From: Haemonchus contortus
Lineage: Eukaryota > Nematoda > Chromadorea > Rhabditida > Trichostrongylidae
Direction: 5' to 3'
Assembly (NCBI GenBank): GCA_000469685.2
Contig: LS997562.1
Span: 20,675,920-20,739,919, forward strand
DNA: 64,000 bases
Part shown: positions 43,753 through 56,289 of the stretch, one piece after another
Numbering within the stretch: position 1 is the first letter of the stretch
Layout of the letters: each line of letters opens with the position of its first letter
Notes under the pieces: model-generated
The model's input: the letters and a program-made list of their open reading frames with translations, nothing else
What the model was told of the DNA's origin: nothing
Databases searched by the model: none
Program-made: the position numbers and the translations under genes

Positions 43753-45404
43753 TTGCGATTGACACGAAACTTTAATCCTTCGTTTCGATCACATCAAACG
43801 GCATCACGGTCTGTCGTTATTGCGCTTGACAACCGGTGTCATTGTGAAGCACGGGCGGAAAAATGCGACGGCGGCGGAACCTTTCGACCACCGATCAACT
43901 ACCCAGCCATAATCATTTTTATAGCGTAGTCGGTACCATACGTTACTCTTACATGCTCATTTGGATGGCCAAGACTTTGAGGGATCTTGAAATGATAGGA
44001 CAGCTTAAGCTGAGAGTTGGATGTGGAAGAACCGATATGTTCTCTCTCCCCAGCTTACTTGATAATATTGTAATAGATTACCAGCTCACCTCACGATCAA
44101 CCCAATGGAGCCTGATGAAGTTCTATGTTTGGGAAGGTGAGGGAGAAGGGGGAATAAAAGGAATGTGGTCTTTGAAAGGTATGAAACGTCCAAGATTTTG
44201 GAAAATGCCCGACAATATTCAGTTAAGTTTTAGTGCCCCTGTAATATCTAAGTTCTGAAAAGAGTGCCCTACTCTCTTCTTCCAACTTAGTATGGGAGCT
44301 TTCATAGGTGGAAAATAACCTAAGTAATCTTTCCAGCTCCTGAATGCAACAAATCTCGAGTTAAGAGATTCCATGGGTGATTGGTACAAGCAAATAGTGT
44401 CGAATTCTTGTCGTAAACGGGTTACTGAGTGAATTCGTTTCTTACTAAGACTCTTCAAGTTCGGTTCCTGCCTGAGTCAGTCCTGCACTTATTTATCGCA
44501 TTCAGCGAACATTAGTAAAGGTTGAAACGGTTCTTCAAAACGGCCCCTGAATTCAGTTATCACATACACTTGTGCGAATATCAAAGTCGCTCATGCACTG
44601 GGCAATATTATTACTGGGACAGGGACACGGCACACTCCCGAAAAGCCTGTGGCGGTTATGTTGGTTCACAGCGGGTACTTCCTTTCTCCTCCCCCCCCCC
44701 CCCCCCCTTCACCCCATTCTGATCTCAACCTCGCAAAAATTTCAAATTTCTTAGGAGGTTTAGTTTGACTGAATTTGAACTCGAAGATGAAAAGCCCTAC
44801 TGAAGTACAACTTTCATGCCGTAGTTGTTGAAGATCAGACTCGGTCTGTGAGATTGAGAGGCGGATCGAATTACTGGTAACAACGGTCTATTCAAAAAGA
44901 GCTCTACAGGTATAGAATAGTAGTTTGGTTACTTTCATTTTTTTACCTTTTGTGATGCACTCTTACATGACGATGCGTCATTGATTGAACAACCTAAGTT
45001 CTGGAGCCAACTGTTACGATGGGAAAAGGTTTTTGTGGAAAAAAAATTGCAGCAATCGTGCCCTTTCTTAGTGACTGCACTTTTGCTGGGCTCTTTGGTT
45101 TCGATTTTAGAAGCCGGTTTCTCCTTCCTACTTCCTAGGAGAATAAATAGTTTTTACAATACAAAGCCGAATCAGGTGACGAATACTGGCTACAGAGAAA
45201 AACTGACTAATGTTCTGCTTCCGTTGGATTAGAGGATTCTGCTGGATCAAACGTTGCAAATACCATTCAGCCAATCAAAAATCACGTATTTGTTTTGGGT
45301 TCGAAGGCCAATTCGGCCAGGATTCACAGAGATAAATTATAGGGACAATTTGTCGACATGAATCACCTCATGCATATGGGGTTGTCAATCGAGTTCCGTT
45401 CAAG
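43753..45404. other. No gene clearly supported
   Basis: A 131-codon plus-strand frame (43863-44258) lacks protein-like composition. A C-run of about 18 lies at 44691. Otherwise AT-rich. Confidence 0.25.
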
Positions 45405-45660
45405 TGGATCAGACAATTGGTATGCCGATATGGTCGAGAGGATCTTTGATCGATGTCTGCCCAGGCCATCCTAGCCTTCCATCCCCTAGGGTTATTCAAT
45501 TGGTAACAGAGTGATGTGGGAGGATGAAGCACTGAGTTATGTTTCGGCTGCACACCGCGAGCCATCGTAGAATCCTAAGCACATTCGACCCCCACTACGA
45601 TTTCTGAATGGAGGTCGAATGCATGGCTGCATCTTGAAGAAAGGACTGGTTAACTTAGTA
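45405..45660 (+). mobile_element. SINE, diverged
   Basis: Keeps GCCCAGGCCATCCTAGCC, GTGGGAGGATGAAGCACTGA, CGGCTGCACACCGCGAGCC and CCACTACGATTTCTGAATGG. The head is poor. Confidence 0.65.
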
Positions 45661-46455
45661 TATTCTCCTTCCATCCGTTGGAAAAAAAGAACTAGTTTTT
45701 CGGCCATACGTCGACCGATTTTTAGCCAAATGTTTTCAACTTCTAGATAAATTTGTTAGGGTTTACTAAAGTGTAGAAGAACCACATGCCTGGCTACCCT
45801 AAGCTGCCGCCGATGTGGGGACGTTGTTAGCAGAAAGATCTCCCGAAAGCAACGAAGTGAAATGGGTTGTGTACGTCAGTTCTATCCAAATACGAAAAGG
45901 ACAAAAGTGGCGAACTGTTTTTTACAATCCCGCCATCGCTTGCACTTAAAGGTCGACATTTGGTGATTTTTCTTTCACATTCGAAGGGCAAAGGGCACAG
46001 CAAGTGGCACACGTGGGAAATCTCCCAAATAGCTCCAAAAATTTGAAATATCCTTCCATTTCCCATAAGGGAGTTCTTTTTTTTGGAACATCCTGTAATC
46101 GACCATTCAATAATTGATTCTGCTTCTACAACCTTACGATTCCTGCGGTAATTCGTTTTAGAGACTGTTTTTCCGCTCCTCTCTGTTGATGAGCACGAAA
46201 GCAAGATTCCCTTAAGCTATAGATCCCTCCGCCCTTGTGTGACATGGGGCATATGTGCCCACTTGGTCTATCATTTTTTTAGTTTTTTAAGCCGTTTGTT
46301 GCACATGAATGTAATCAGTTTCCATCAATTTCACTGTTCGGAAAGTCAAAAATTCCCTCTAACGGTTCAAGGTTGAAGATAACGTAAAATCGTAGTGGAT
46401 GAAAGGAATTCAAGCGATATAGGCCTCCCCCCAACAGCTTCTATTGATATCTATT
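45661..46455. other. Intergenic with a mariner-like end
   Basis: TTTTTTTTGGAACATCCTGTA at about 46077-46097 resembles the complement of a mariner TIR of the CAGGNTGTCCCAAAA type, but no partner end is visible. Confidence 0.25.
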
Positions 46456-46691
46456 CTGGTAGTGGTGGTGTAGGGGCAAGAGGCACGCTATCATCCTTTA
46501 GTTCAAGGTTCAAGTCCCAGACACAGATCTTCGAGGTGCTAGTCCGAGACAGAGACCTGACTAGGCCAATCTAGCCTCCTATCTCTCCAGGGTGAGTTAA
46601 CTGATACCAGACTCGTCTGAGAGGCACTGATTTATAATCGACTGGTCAGAGCAGGCCGTTGAATAAGCTATTTGGGCATTCAAAACGCTAC
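46456..46691 (+). mobile_element. SINE
   Basis: The head TAGTGGTGGTGTAGGGGCAAG, a B-box-like GGTTCAAGTCCC, ACCAGACTCGTCTGAGAGG and CGACTGGTCAGAG are present. The 3' tail is missing. Confidence 0.65.
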
Positions 46692-47302
46692 AAACTTAGA
46701 GGAACCGATTTTCTTTCTGAGAGAGGAAGGCCTGTGTGAGGCAGACTTCCAAGATTATAATAAACAATGAGCTCCTGAGTATCTTCACTAACTCTGAGCT
46801 GTAGCCATTTACCCACTTTTCCTTCGAGACTGAAAGAATAGATTGAATTTTGAGATAATATTGCGCCCCCGGCTTCTTTCTTACTCTCTACCTTACCAGC
46901 TTGTCGATGTTTAGCCCAGTATTCTTATCGTTCTTGACAACTTCAGATTTAAATGATAGGTAGCAGAGAACGCCTAACTAGCGGGTAAGCATCTGGTGAG
47001 AGTGCATTCTTACTTCCTCGTGGGATCCAGTGCCATGAACCGTGTCAGGTAGTAGTGGTGATCACCATTTCAGCTCGTCACATAAGCCTAGTCATTACAA
47101 AGCGATACTTAACTTTACAGCTCGTAAACCCATTGATTAGCATTTATAGCTGTCAAACTAATTTGTCTACAATCTATTAGGCTTAGTTTGAATGCTAATC
47201 GTTTGAAAATTGAACATCGTCCCAACTTCAATTAATCATCTTCAAAAGTTTTTATCGCTGTACATTGCCTTCTCGGTAGAGTGGAAAGACTCAGAGCCTT
47301 AC

Positions 47303-47378
47303 AAATTGGAGCTGAGAGTGTGCAGCATCCTTCCATTTGGGAAAAACAGATGAGGGACGAGAAAGGTGTGCAGCATTC
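47303..47378 (-). CDS. Candidate exon with duplicated Cys-Cys motif
   Basis: The acceptor (TTTTCTTCTCAAACGAAG) is followed by ECCTPFSSLICFSQMEGCCT, then LSAPI, with donor TTT|gtaagg. The underlying DNA is a two-copy tandem repeat of about 50 bp (47318-47415), so the ECCTP and GCCTL motifs derive from duplication. Confidence 0.25.
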
Positions 47379-47415
47379 CTTCGTTTGAGAAGAAAACAGG
47401 TAAGGAACAAAAAGG
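47318..47415. repeat. Two-copy tandem repeat, about 50 bp
   Basis: GTGTGCAGCATCCTTCCATT and GTGTGCAGCATTCCTTCGTT begin successive units, each continuing with a GAAAAACAG-like part and an AGAAAGG or AAAAAGG end. Confidence 0.7.
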
Positions 47416-48139
47416 TGGGCATCATCACTCCAGGAAATGATATGTGAAGGCCAATAAACTTTTCCCATCGACCAGTCAAAGTGGTGGCATTTCCGGCTCT
47501 CTGTATCGAGTGGGATCATTGTAAAAAAGAACATAGAATCGGGCTCAACTATGTACATGGTAAGCACCCTCAGTCCCTTCTCCTACTGTAGAGCTCCTTC
47601 ATCAATATGTTTGTAGTTCTGTAACTCGATATTTTGCACTTTTTCAATATGAAAACTTGTTCTCCTTCAGTTACCACTGACAACAATAACTTTGAGGTAC
47701 ACTTATGAGACCGTACTTGGGTTATTTTCCCATCCTGAACCTGGGGCATTTTTGAATTATCATTTATAACCTGGGAATTATTTGTAGAAAGAAAAATTTA
47801 AAGCAAAAGCAGATAAAAGATGGTGAAGAAAAGATGTAAAAGGGCAATTGGTGTCGTCTGTTTGTTTGATGCCAACTGGGTAGTCCCGCCAGGTAATTAT
47901 GCAGCGAATCAGCCCATCTAATGGGATCAAAAAAATGGGTGCTTTGTGTCCCACTGACGGTAATTATATCGATAGACTTTGGAGCTGTTCCCGTTCTCAA
48001 TAATGCGTATTCATTTGGATATGCAATTAATTTCTTATTTTATTTAGGAAATTCCGGATCTTTTTCATTACCCTGCTATTTCGTTCCTCGGCAGCTACGG
48101 TAGGAGTTTTAGAGCCTTCAAAAAGATCCCGGGTAACTT

Positions 48140-48414
48140 TTTCGTGGTGGGTCAATCCCGAATGGATCAGCCCGCTCATTTCACTCCCAATCGGAATCGT
48201 GATCGCCTTTGAATGCTTACGTGTCCTAAACAATGACTTGCGATGTCCAACCGGCACTCTCCTTAGTGCTTTTGAACTCTTAGACGAATCAAATACCAAT
48301 TAAACGACTCCGAATAGATAGTATGCTTGGTCCAGGTGGCTACCGATCCGGGATTCGAACCCGTAACTATGCGTGTGCGAAGTGCGTCACTTGCCAATAC
48401 ACCATCGCCGCCTT
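48140..48414 (-). mobile_element. SINE
   Basis: Reverse copy with GACTTGCGATGTCCAACCGG, TTAGACGAATCAAATACC, GGGATTCGAACCCG (B box) and CATCGCCGCC head. Confidence 0.75.
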
Positions 48415-48594
48415 TTCTGCTAACTTAAGACAAACGAAAATTCGGAACAAAAAATAAATGCAATAAGTTCTAAGGCAATCCATAAAGTCCATGTATAGTA
48501 AGAAGTCATAAATTACCCCGGTGAAGTGCGAATCCAGATAATCGAGGTCACAGGACCCATAAAATCACGTTTTTATCAATTTCATACCTTGCAG

Positions 48595-48759
48595 GACAGG
48601 TTTCAATGGAAAGATAGACGAAAAGTGGTAGTTTTCCAAGTCCCAAATTTACTTCCTCCTGTACTTTCTTTCGCCACGAAGGGTATAACAAATTATACTT
48701 ATGTAGATGTTCAAATTCCCCAGGGATATCTCGAAATCACCGTAATCCCCGGTCTATAG
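48595..48759 (+). CDS. Candidate terminal exon, unknown
   Basis: A strong acceptor (TTTCATACCTTGCAG) opens 54 codons in phase 0 to TAG. The frame begins DRFQWKDRRKVVVFQVPNLL and has alternating hydrophobic residues (TNYTYVDVQIPQGYLEITV) as in beta strands. The frame stays open upstream of the acceptor, so the splice is not forced. No upstream exon of matching phase is found. Confidence 0.33.
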   Translation, partial: DRFQWKDRRKVVVFQVPNLLPPVLSFATKGITNYTYVDVQIPQGYLEITVIPGL

Positions 48760-49129
48760 AAAAGAGTTCATTCGAGACTCTCAAAACTTTATGGCGCGGC
48801 CAAGTCGTAGGCCTCGTAGCCGTTACGTACACTACGTTCACCAAAGTCAAAGGAAAAGTGCAAAGACGTGAGCGTTGTTAAAGAAAACGCGGGGCTCGTC
48901 ACGTTTCACATCAACTACCTCTCAATGGCCTCAAACTGCATCATAAAACCCGTTTTTCAACGACGAACGTATTGTTGAACTGAAGAAACGCCCACTATTA
49001 TCCATTGATTGGATCACCCTTTTTCAGCGAAACAACTTACCCGAAGACCTTGAGCTGTCTTACAGGATCTTGAGCAGAGTTATCAGAAGAAAATCGGTCA
49101 GTTCCGTTCTGACTCCTGGAAATCAACTT

Positions 49130-49325
49130 CATCCCGGGCCTATCGACCCAGGCCTACCAAGACTTAAATCACTCCGGTTCAACGGTTAAACAGGAGGATA
49201 GATTCATAGACTTGTCACATCGAAGGCCACATACCATTCAAACGCCATTACGATTCTGAACGGGAGTCTAATGTGAGGGCGCATCCCAAAACGGGACTAA
49301 GTAGCTCCAAGAAACTTTATTTCTC
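49130..49325 (+). mobile_element. SINE, internally deleted
   Basis: CGACCCAGGCCTACCAAGAC, AACAGGAGGATAG, GCCACATACCATTCAAACGC, ATTACGATTCTGAACGGGAG and GGGCGCATCCCAAAACGGG are in order; parts of the body are missing. Confidence 0.6.
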
Positions 49326-49601
49326 ATTCAAGTTACCTTCAACGATTACAGCTGACTTACTGTAGGCTTAAATGATCCGATCGTTCCACTTCAGTAGATC
49401 CTTTACTAAAACAGGTGACCTCTCCAAGGAAAAAATTGTTGTCCCAAATCGCTTTGCTGTTGCTCAAGTGTAAAAGGAGATTCAGCAATATCTGATCTTC
49501 AGTTTTCCCATCACCTACATTTTTTCAACTTCAATATGAACAAGGATTTGCTTGAGGACTCTAGATTTTGTATCGTGCATCTTCATAAACAATCATGAGG
49601 G

Positions 49602-49778
49602 GCTCCAGCGAAGAGAGAGGGGGACATCGTCAAGGGGAATTCCTTCGAAATTGAGGCCTACGTTTTCAAAAAAGAGATTGAGTGCAATGTTACGGGGATG
49701 AAAAAGATGAACTATCGAAGTTGGCAAATGCCATTCGTCGTCATCCACCATTCCCATCTACCTTTATCCATGCACTAG
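49602..49778 (+). CDS. Open segment, candidate exon
   Basis: After GGGGCTCCAG the frame runs open to TAG and contains GDIVKGNSFEIEAYVFKKEI and then ECNVTGMKKMNYRSWQMP, with protein-like composition. The acceptor lacks a pyrimidine tract. Another open frame (from 49682) overlaps. Confidence 0.22.
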   Translation, partial: APAKREGDIVKGNSFEIEAYVFKKEIECNVTGMKKMNYRSWQMPFVVIHHSHLPLSMH

Positions 49779-50724
49779 AGGGAAACCAAAAAAGCTTCAG
49801 ATGTAACTTGACAATGGCTATTGTTAGATTGACTCCTCTGATAATATTCCACTCAGGGAGTCGATCTATAATGCTTTCGTATTAACGCTAGGAATTAGAA
49901 GGAGATGGAGAACCATCGAAGCCGAAGCATGCCTGTGGCCACTCTCTGAACCCGAGAGAGTGACCAAAAAAATTTGACGGTAGCTCAATTATAGTAGATC
50001 GGTAACAGTGTCTTCCCTCTTTTGTCGAATTCCAGTCAGGAATTCGACCTAATTCCCAGTCACTGATTGAATGAGTTCGATCTTAACAAATCTGGGAGAA
50101 TCTATCGTTAATCGCAATAAATGAAACTACAGAACTTGTCGGAGCCCATCAATACCTCCACTGGGTTGGGAGTGGCACGAAGAAAGGGTCAGACACCTAG
50201 AAGGGCCTTTACCCGAATGAGGACGCGTCATTCGTAGGTGTATCCTATCCCAGCCGACAGTTGTGGCGACAATAGCATGAAAACTGAGTAATAACTTTGG
50301 AAATTATGTACAAAACCTTTCCACTTATTGATATGTTGGTGCGGATCGATAACCATACAAAGTACTGTCAAGAAACTGTATTTGTTTTCTGTTTATATTT
50401 TTGCACCCAAGATCAATAAATAACGTAAACATGCTGTCACCCCTGCAGATGAATCAATTTGATGTCTGAGAAACCATAAATCTAATTCTCTGCAAAATTT
50501 CATTGACATTTTGCGCGATAGCCAAAATAGCCACCGTAACATCTATCATTTAATTAGGAGAGTAACGGAGCTCAATGGAAAAAAAAAACGGAATGTGATA
50601 GTGTTGAAAGGATAAATTCCAGGTAACCGCATCAAAGAACAGAGAAATATTGAAACAATGCAAAAAAACGAAGGAAATGGCTACAGTAGCAAAATCAGCT
50701 AAAAACAAATTTCTAAGTACTCAC

Positions 50725-50822
50725 GTGCTTTTTTGATGTACGAAAACACATCAAACGTGCCATTATCGATTGACGCGTTTAAGGGATTCGAGGGATTTAG
50801 CAGCTTGAGCTCATTTTGCGTT
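50725..50822 (-). CDS. Internal exon of an unknown minus-strand gene
   Basis: The acceptor CCATCCTTTGTAG and donor CAC|gtgagt bound 98 nt open in one frame (phase 2 in, 1 out): TQNELKLLNPSNPLNASIDN, then GTFDVFSYIKKA. It has two possible N-glycosylation sequons (NAS, NGT). Both splice sites are strong. The adjacent downstream frame stays open for about 48 codons after GTTTTTAG, but that intron would be only 26 bp. No partner exons are certain. Confidence 0.4.
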
Positions 50823-51419
50823 CTACAAAGGATGGGTACAAGTGAGAAACAGGTTATCAAGCAGATAAATAGATATCGATTGGCAAACTCGGGAAAATCA
50901 TACGCTCAGACAAAAAAACGTGTTGAAATACGACATGAGGCAGCGATTTTCAAAGTATAAACAGGAAGTATGATCATGATCAATAAATCAATGCATATTA
51001 GTATCATGACCATAATTTTTAATATCAATATTTCGTTTATGAATTATATTGGTCTAGATAGGTGACGTCAAAGTGCAAGTACCAAATAGCACTGCAAGTA
51101 AAAAACTCAAACTAGTCGAATGGCGTAGTTACCGAAACAGTACAAAAATTAGGCAGTAAAACTTGAACTTTGGATAGAGACCAGTAAAAAATAACATAAA
51201 TTCTATGGCCTCCCACATCGATTCCAGTTTATGGACCAGCCTTTACTGCAAACAGGCTTACTGGTTATTTATATTATGCAAAATTGGCTGAACCCTCACT
51301 TCAAACCAGTCAGACTCCTTAAACATAGGTTCAAGTCTAGGTATGACATTCGTGAAACAGCTACCAGTTTGGCAGTAGGCAATAAAGAGTAAGAGATAAA
51401 AAATGGAAAAAAAGTTGAA

Positions 51420-51487
51420 ATAGAAGTCGATTGCACGGCGCATCCCAAGAGCTGGTTTGCTCAATGCCGAATACTTTACTCCTTATC
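51420..51487 (+). mobile_element. SINE 3' end fragment
   Basis: Only GAAGTCGATTGCACGGCGCA and the CTTTACTCCTTATCC tail remain. Confidence 0.5.
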
Positions 51488-52786
51488 CTTTGAAACAGGT
51501 TGTAATAAGAAAGTAAACACGCGATTTGCCCCCTAGTCAGAGTCAAGCATAGGTTGACAAAAGTGGTCCCGTCAGCGCGATCTCTCTCCATCTCCCATTC
51601 TCCTCCTACCTGACCGAATTCCAATGAAGCTTTGGGGGTGCATATAATGGTTCATCAAATATTTATGACTTTTCCACTGCTATTTCACTTTTCCCATCTT
51701 CCCCTCCTCTTTCCCAGACTTATCTCGAACAAACATTTTTCTTGGATTCCACGACTCGTGACCCCGTTCCTCGTTCTCATTGCAGTAGGTCTTGTTTGTC
51801 TTATCACTAATGTAAGGGAAGACTTTATCAAGAGATGAACTCTCGAGGACACGTAACTTCCGTATACAAAAAAGAATATCAGGAAAAAGTTAAGCAGAAA
51901 GAACAACAACGATAGGAAGCACAATTCATCAGAATACGATCAATGAACGATAGCGTACGATTTTGCTTCCGCTGGAGTCGGCGAAGAGAAACGTCGATGA
52001 CTTGTACCTACTACTTTACTCTTCGTTCTACTTGATAACTCTTTCATTTAGGTTCCCTAGTCACCAAAACAGTGTTTCCAACAAAGAACATCAAAAAAAT
52101 TGTACGAATCTCCAGTTTTCCCAAGAAAACCTTTGAGTGGACCTGCTAATGTGAAGGAACAGTCGCGTACTATTCTTGTCTTCAGCCCGAAATTGTAGGA
52201 GTGATTGGAAGGTTATGGTAGAGTTTCTTGGCCAATTGCTGGAACTATTGATTAAACTGTAGTAGCCAACCGAGTTACAGACTTCACAAGCTCTTTTTCA
52301 GAAGGTAACAACCCCTTTCTCAGATCCCCTCTCCTACCCATTCAGAGGACTTACAGAACGCCTTATACTTTCACTTTGAAAGACTATCTCACACAAGGCC
52401 TTTTTGGGAGAAATTTATGCCTGTTTAAGTTCATTGCGATTGTCGTCATTTGAAAATATTGTATGAAGATATAAAAAGGCAAAATTTTCAATATCGGTAG
52501 ATCTAAAAGTGGCCTGTGGGTCAATTCCCCGGCACACGTAAAGGAATTTCGACCAAAACACCGAGGGAGGCCTTCAAGTTGTTTTTGCTTGTACGTGCTT
52601 ACTTAAGCTTGCTATATTTTGGGGTGTCTTTGTCAAATACAGCCTTAACCTTTGTTGATTGCAAGAAAGACCACATGCCACGACGTTAAATGACCCATGA
52701 ACTCGTTATTTGATTGGTACTCAGACTTGTGTTTACCTGCGGAGGAACTGAACATAGTTCAAAGATAAATAGTGTGAACAAATTTA
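51488..52786. other. No gene clearly supported
   Basis: A good acceptor and donor pair bounds 26 nt at 51787-51812 (GTTCTCATTGCAG to AAT|gtaagg). A strong acceptor near 52052 (CTTTCATTTAG) precedes frames open in two phases. Nothing can be joined. Confidence 0.25.
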
Positions 52787-53344
52787 TTAACCAATCGATT
52801 CGGTACTAAGTGGATTGCCCTGAATTTCACACCGAAAGAGCGAAAGGGATAAAAAGAGAGATAACCGAAAGTGGCTAGATGATTTATGGAAGAAATCGGG
52901 ATCATAACGCGTGAATTCAATACCAATTGAAGGCCATTTAACAGTAATAGTAGAGAGGGGGCAGCAGGTAGCGAACGAGGGAAAGTGAGACGAAAAACAA
53001 ACATTGAGCAGAGCAACCCCAACGGTGGCGGGAACACTATCCGGATGAACACCACTCGATGATGGCAGCCGAGCCGTTCTCTCCGAACAGCTCGGCGGAT
53101 TGACAGCAGTCGTTTGTTCAGCAGTCGTCTGAATACCATCGTTAAAGTAACGGTCAACGGCCGAACGGGCAAAAATGCTGCTTGGACCAGCGCCAGACCA
53201 CGCCCCCGTTCTTCTGCACTGCCAATACAATAGGGCGTACAGAGCAGTGGCAAACAAGCCCCATCCTCGTCGTCTTCTCGTTGTATTTACACAAAGATTC
53301 CACGAGAGGTGATGGTACCGCGCGCCTAATTGGAGGCGGTATTC
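52787..53344 (-). CDS. 185-codon open segment, possible type II membrane protein exon
   Basis: The frame is open from an AG at 53345-53346 to TAA at 52787-52789, the longest open stretch in the window. An Arg-rich run (NTTRRRRGWG) precedes LFATALYALLYW, a possible short membrane anchor, then a Ser/Thr-rich part. The 3' third is low-complexity (LSLFLSLSLF) and may be past a real donor, for example GATG|gtattc near 53129. It is locally GC-rich. A second frame on the same strand is also open (164 codons), which lowers certainty. Confidence 0.35.
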   Translation of the reverse strand, partial: EYRLQLGARYHHLSWNLCVNTTRRRRGWGLFATALYALLYWQCRRTGAWSGAGPSSIFARSAVDRYFNDGIQTTAEQTTAVNPPSCSERTARLPSSSGVHPDSVPATVGVALLNVCFSSHFPSFATCCPLSTITVKWPSIGIEFTRYDPDFFHKSSSHFRLSLFLSLSLFRCEIQGNPLSTESIG

Positions 53345-53461
53345 CTATTAATCAATGACTTAGAGGATTCTTACAGTAACTCTGAATCCTGAAAATATTC
53401 GTGGAAGGAGATATTACGGTAGTATGTGGAGACTTTAAAAATGACATGGATCAGTGGACAA

Positions 53462-53665
53462 TTCTCAAATCAACTCTTGCTTAGCTGAACAACAGTTCAA
53501 TTGTGGGAGCCCGGTCAAGCGTTAACAGACCTGTCTGTAGGAGGGGTGCCTTCGACTTCGAGAAGGAGAGAAAAATGGCGAGACATTGTAATGTAGAGGT
53601 ACCAACACAAATGGAAAACAACTCGAAGTGTCAATCGAAGGCTTGAAAAATATCGATTTTTTCAA
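53462..53665 (+). repeat. Dispersed repeat A, copy 1
   Basis: Shares ACAGTTCAATTGTGGGAGCC, CAGACCTGTCTG, AGAGAAAAA, AGACATTGTAAT, AACACAAATG and GGCTTGAAAAA with 60262-60470 in the same order and orientation. Confidence 0.8.
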
Positions 53666-55031
53666 CAATCCCAAATTATTAATTGATTACTTCCGATCGA
53701 TCAGGCTTTCGAGGGATCAGTCTTTTCTATCATTCAAGGTTTTTTTGGTGAAGTGTCCTATTTACTGAGAAGTTTGAGAGGTTTTGCACCGAATTCTGAG
53801 GGCTCTAATCCTTCCAAACTACGTTAGCCTCCTGTTTTCTTAAACATCGGCCAGCCTGTAAGCCATTCAAAAGGCCTACGGCTTACGGGTTTACACCAAC
53901 GTGTCTTCAAGATTTTGATAAGTGAGTGTGTGGCTACAAGGTACAAAGAATAGGAAGAAAAGTAAACAATAAAGAATGAGCAAAAAAAGACAATAACATA
54001 AAAGTCGTGGTTAGTCCATTTACGAAATTACATCCTTTTCAATGATCGCGTTGTAGGAATAGAAACGTTGCAAAGACTGGGGTCTTCCCAGTGCCCTACA
54101 GAGCGGAGAATACAAAAACTGAAAAGCAAATTTTTGAGTAGGGGTAAGTGACAAAGGACTTTGAATAGTGATTTTTTCAACTAGCTACCCCGTATTTTTT
54201 CCAAATCTAAAAATATCGAACCGTTTGAAGCTTCGAACTGAGACCTTGGGACTACGAGGCCTATTAGGTAGAGACCTACATACTTTTAAAGTAGCCTACA
54301 AAGCCCCTTACTATCAGCTACTCCCAAATCGGTTACTGACCTAGGTGGGAGGTATACAGAATGGAGTCGGACTAGCATACGTAGAATTCTTCGGTACGAC
54401 CATGCTCTTCCAAACAGTTCCTCCTGATCTGACCACGTTTCCGTATGACGTTCGACAAGTTAGCTAGAACTTCATAATATGACATTCTGGAACGACCCTT
54501 CCGCTGATCGACTAAAAAGCTTCCGTTATTTTAGGGGCTGCTAATTGGTTTCGGAAGTGAACGTTTCTAACAGGCCATCTGCGTTGGAATTACTTCGTTG
54601 TCGACATTGCCCAACTCTAATTTAGCCAAAGCGGAAATGGTTGCGTATGAGCACACTCATCAAAATTCACTCTCCGGTCAAATTCATCAGCATTGGGGTG
54701 ATCCCTTCAAGAGAAAAGAGGTGTGAAGGAAAGGAACTTGGTGGAACCGCAAAAACCTGAAGATCTGATGAAAAATCTATAAGTTCGTCTTTTTTGAAGC
54801 TTAGAAGCTGTTTGAGACAAAAAACAAAAAGTTGGATGTAGTCTTATTACAGAAACCAGTGTAAATAAATAGATTCTGTGAAAATCCACCTAAAAATTTC
54901 ATGGAAAAAACCGGCTCACTGTGACTAATCACGAAAGCCTCCCTGACAAACTCGAAGGCTTGAAGGTGATTCAGCAGGCAGGTGAAGAAATAACCGAGAC
55001 TAAGATTGGATGAGAGTGACATTATATAAAA
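53666..55031. other. No gene supported
   Basis: AT-rich spacer between two repeat blocks. Unsupported short frames only. Confidence 0.3.
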
Positions 55032-55230
55032 AGGTAAAATAAAGTTTTTTGGCTTCAATTAATCCCGCTCTTGGGATGCGCCCCACATTCGACTTCCATT
55101 CAAATTCGTAATGGCGGTTTCGAATATGCGTATGCACATGCGTATGTGACCTATAAAATGACTTGCCGGGGTGGCCGATGTTCAAGTCTAGGCTTTTATC
55201 CTCCTAGACGAGTCTGACAGCGAATCAAAG
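55032..55230 (-). mobile_element. SINE, tRNA-like head missing
   Basis: Reverse copy from GTTTTTTGGCTTCAATTAATC through ATGCGCCCCACATTCGAC and CCTAGACGAGTCTGACAG. A GCGTATGCACATGCGTATG duplication expands the middle. Confidence 0.7.
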
Positions 55231-55559
55231 ATCAGAAGGGAGCATGGTCGGATGAGGGCGTCCGTCGAGGATGTGATTTCCACGAATCAGACATGTGGCA
55301 GCGCGTCATTGAACACTGTATCCATCTCCCATCATGTTTATTTGTATTTATTTGTTTATTTATTATTGTTGCATGACCGGTGTCCAAGTGTACGATCATA
55401 GAAATAGAAAAGAATCACAGAATTTATGGATAAGAAGATTTCTTATGTTAATCTTACCCGTGAAATGCCACCCATCAGAGTTCCGTTTAGGACTGCAGAG
55501 GCGTTTCAATGCACGTAAGACCTGACAGTAACTGTGACCTATGTTAGCTGGGAAGCTGA

Positions 55560-55945
55560 CGAAGGAGAAAACTTTGGAATCTGATAAAAATATTCAATGA
55601 GATGGTATAAATCGGGAAGCATGAAAAAGAGAAGAACTCAAAGTGAAACTGGAACTGCCAAATGAGGGTTTTCCATAGTTTGAAAGCACTTCTAACAGCA
55701 ACAAGGGGTAAATTAATTATCGGCGACACCTAGGAATGTGTAACACAATGAATTAGTAGCCAATAAAACTACTGATAAGAAAAGAACAACCACAAGTGCC
55801 GAACCGCTAGACTTTTAATGTCGAAAATTGAAAACTGAGAAGTGGAACCTTCATGTATGATACTTGCCTTTGTGGTGGAAAAGTTTCGTGAGGAAAAGTA
55901 GTGCACCGATCAGAACGATTCAAATTAAATTAGCAAATTGAATTA
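55560..55945 (+). repeat. Dispersed repeat B, copy 1
   Basis: About 390 bp similar to 61760-62145: GGAATGTGTAACACAATGAA, TAGCCAATAAAACTA, CTGATAAG, ATGATACTTG and GATTCAAATTAA blocks occur in the same order. Confidence 0.75.
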
Positions 55946-55984
55946 TCGATTTGAATACCTCTTTTCCATAAAGAAGCAGGAAAG

Positions 55985-56145
55985 CAGGATAAAGTTCCTA
56001 AAAATAAACTCTTCTACCGTTGATTAATCCCGCCTCTGAGATGCACCTTCGCATTCGACTTCCCCCAAAATCGTGCTGCTGGATTGAATGCGTATGTGGC
56101 CTATACAATAATTTGCGATGGCCATCCGATGTACAACTATGTATG
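55985..56145 (-). mobile_element. SINE 3' half
   Basis: Tail, GATTAATCCCGCCTCTGAG, GTGGCCTATACAATAATTTG and GATGGCCATCCGATGTACAA; ends there. Confidence 0.65.
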
Positions 56146-56289
56146 CCTATACAAAAAACGAAGGTGATAATGTAGTTGGAAGACCTCCTCTTTTTTCCAA
56201 CATTGAGCGCTAGAGCGTAGAGTAGATAGGGAGATTAGCCCATAATTGTGCTCAGGAACGTTTCATAGCTGAGAACATACAATTTTTTC

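Noticed and set aside
44099..44125. CCTGATGAAG, a second hammerhead-like start
   Set aside because: No helix II or GAAAC follows.
46077..46097. Mariner-like terminal sequence
   Set aside because: No matching opposite end within several kb.
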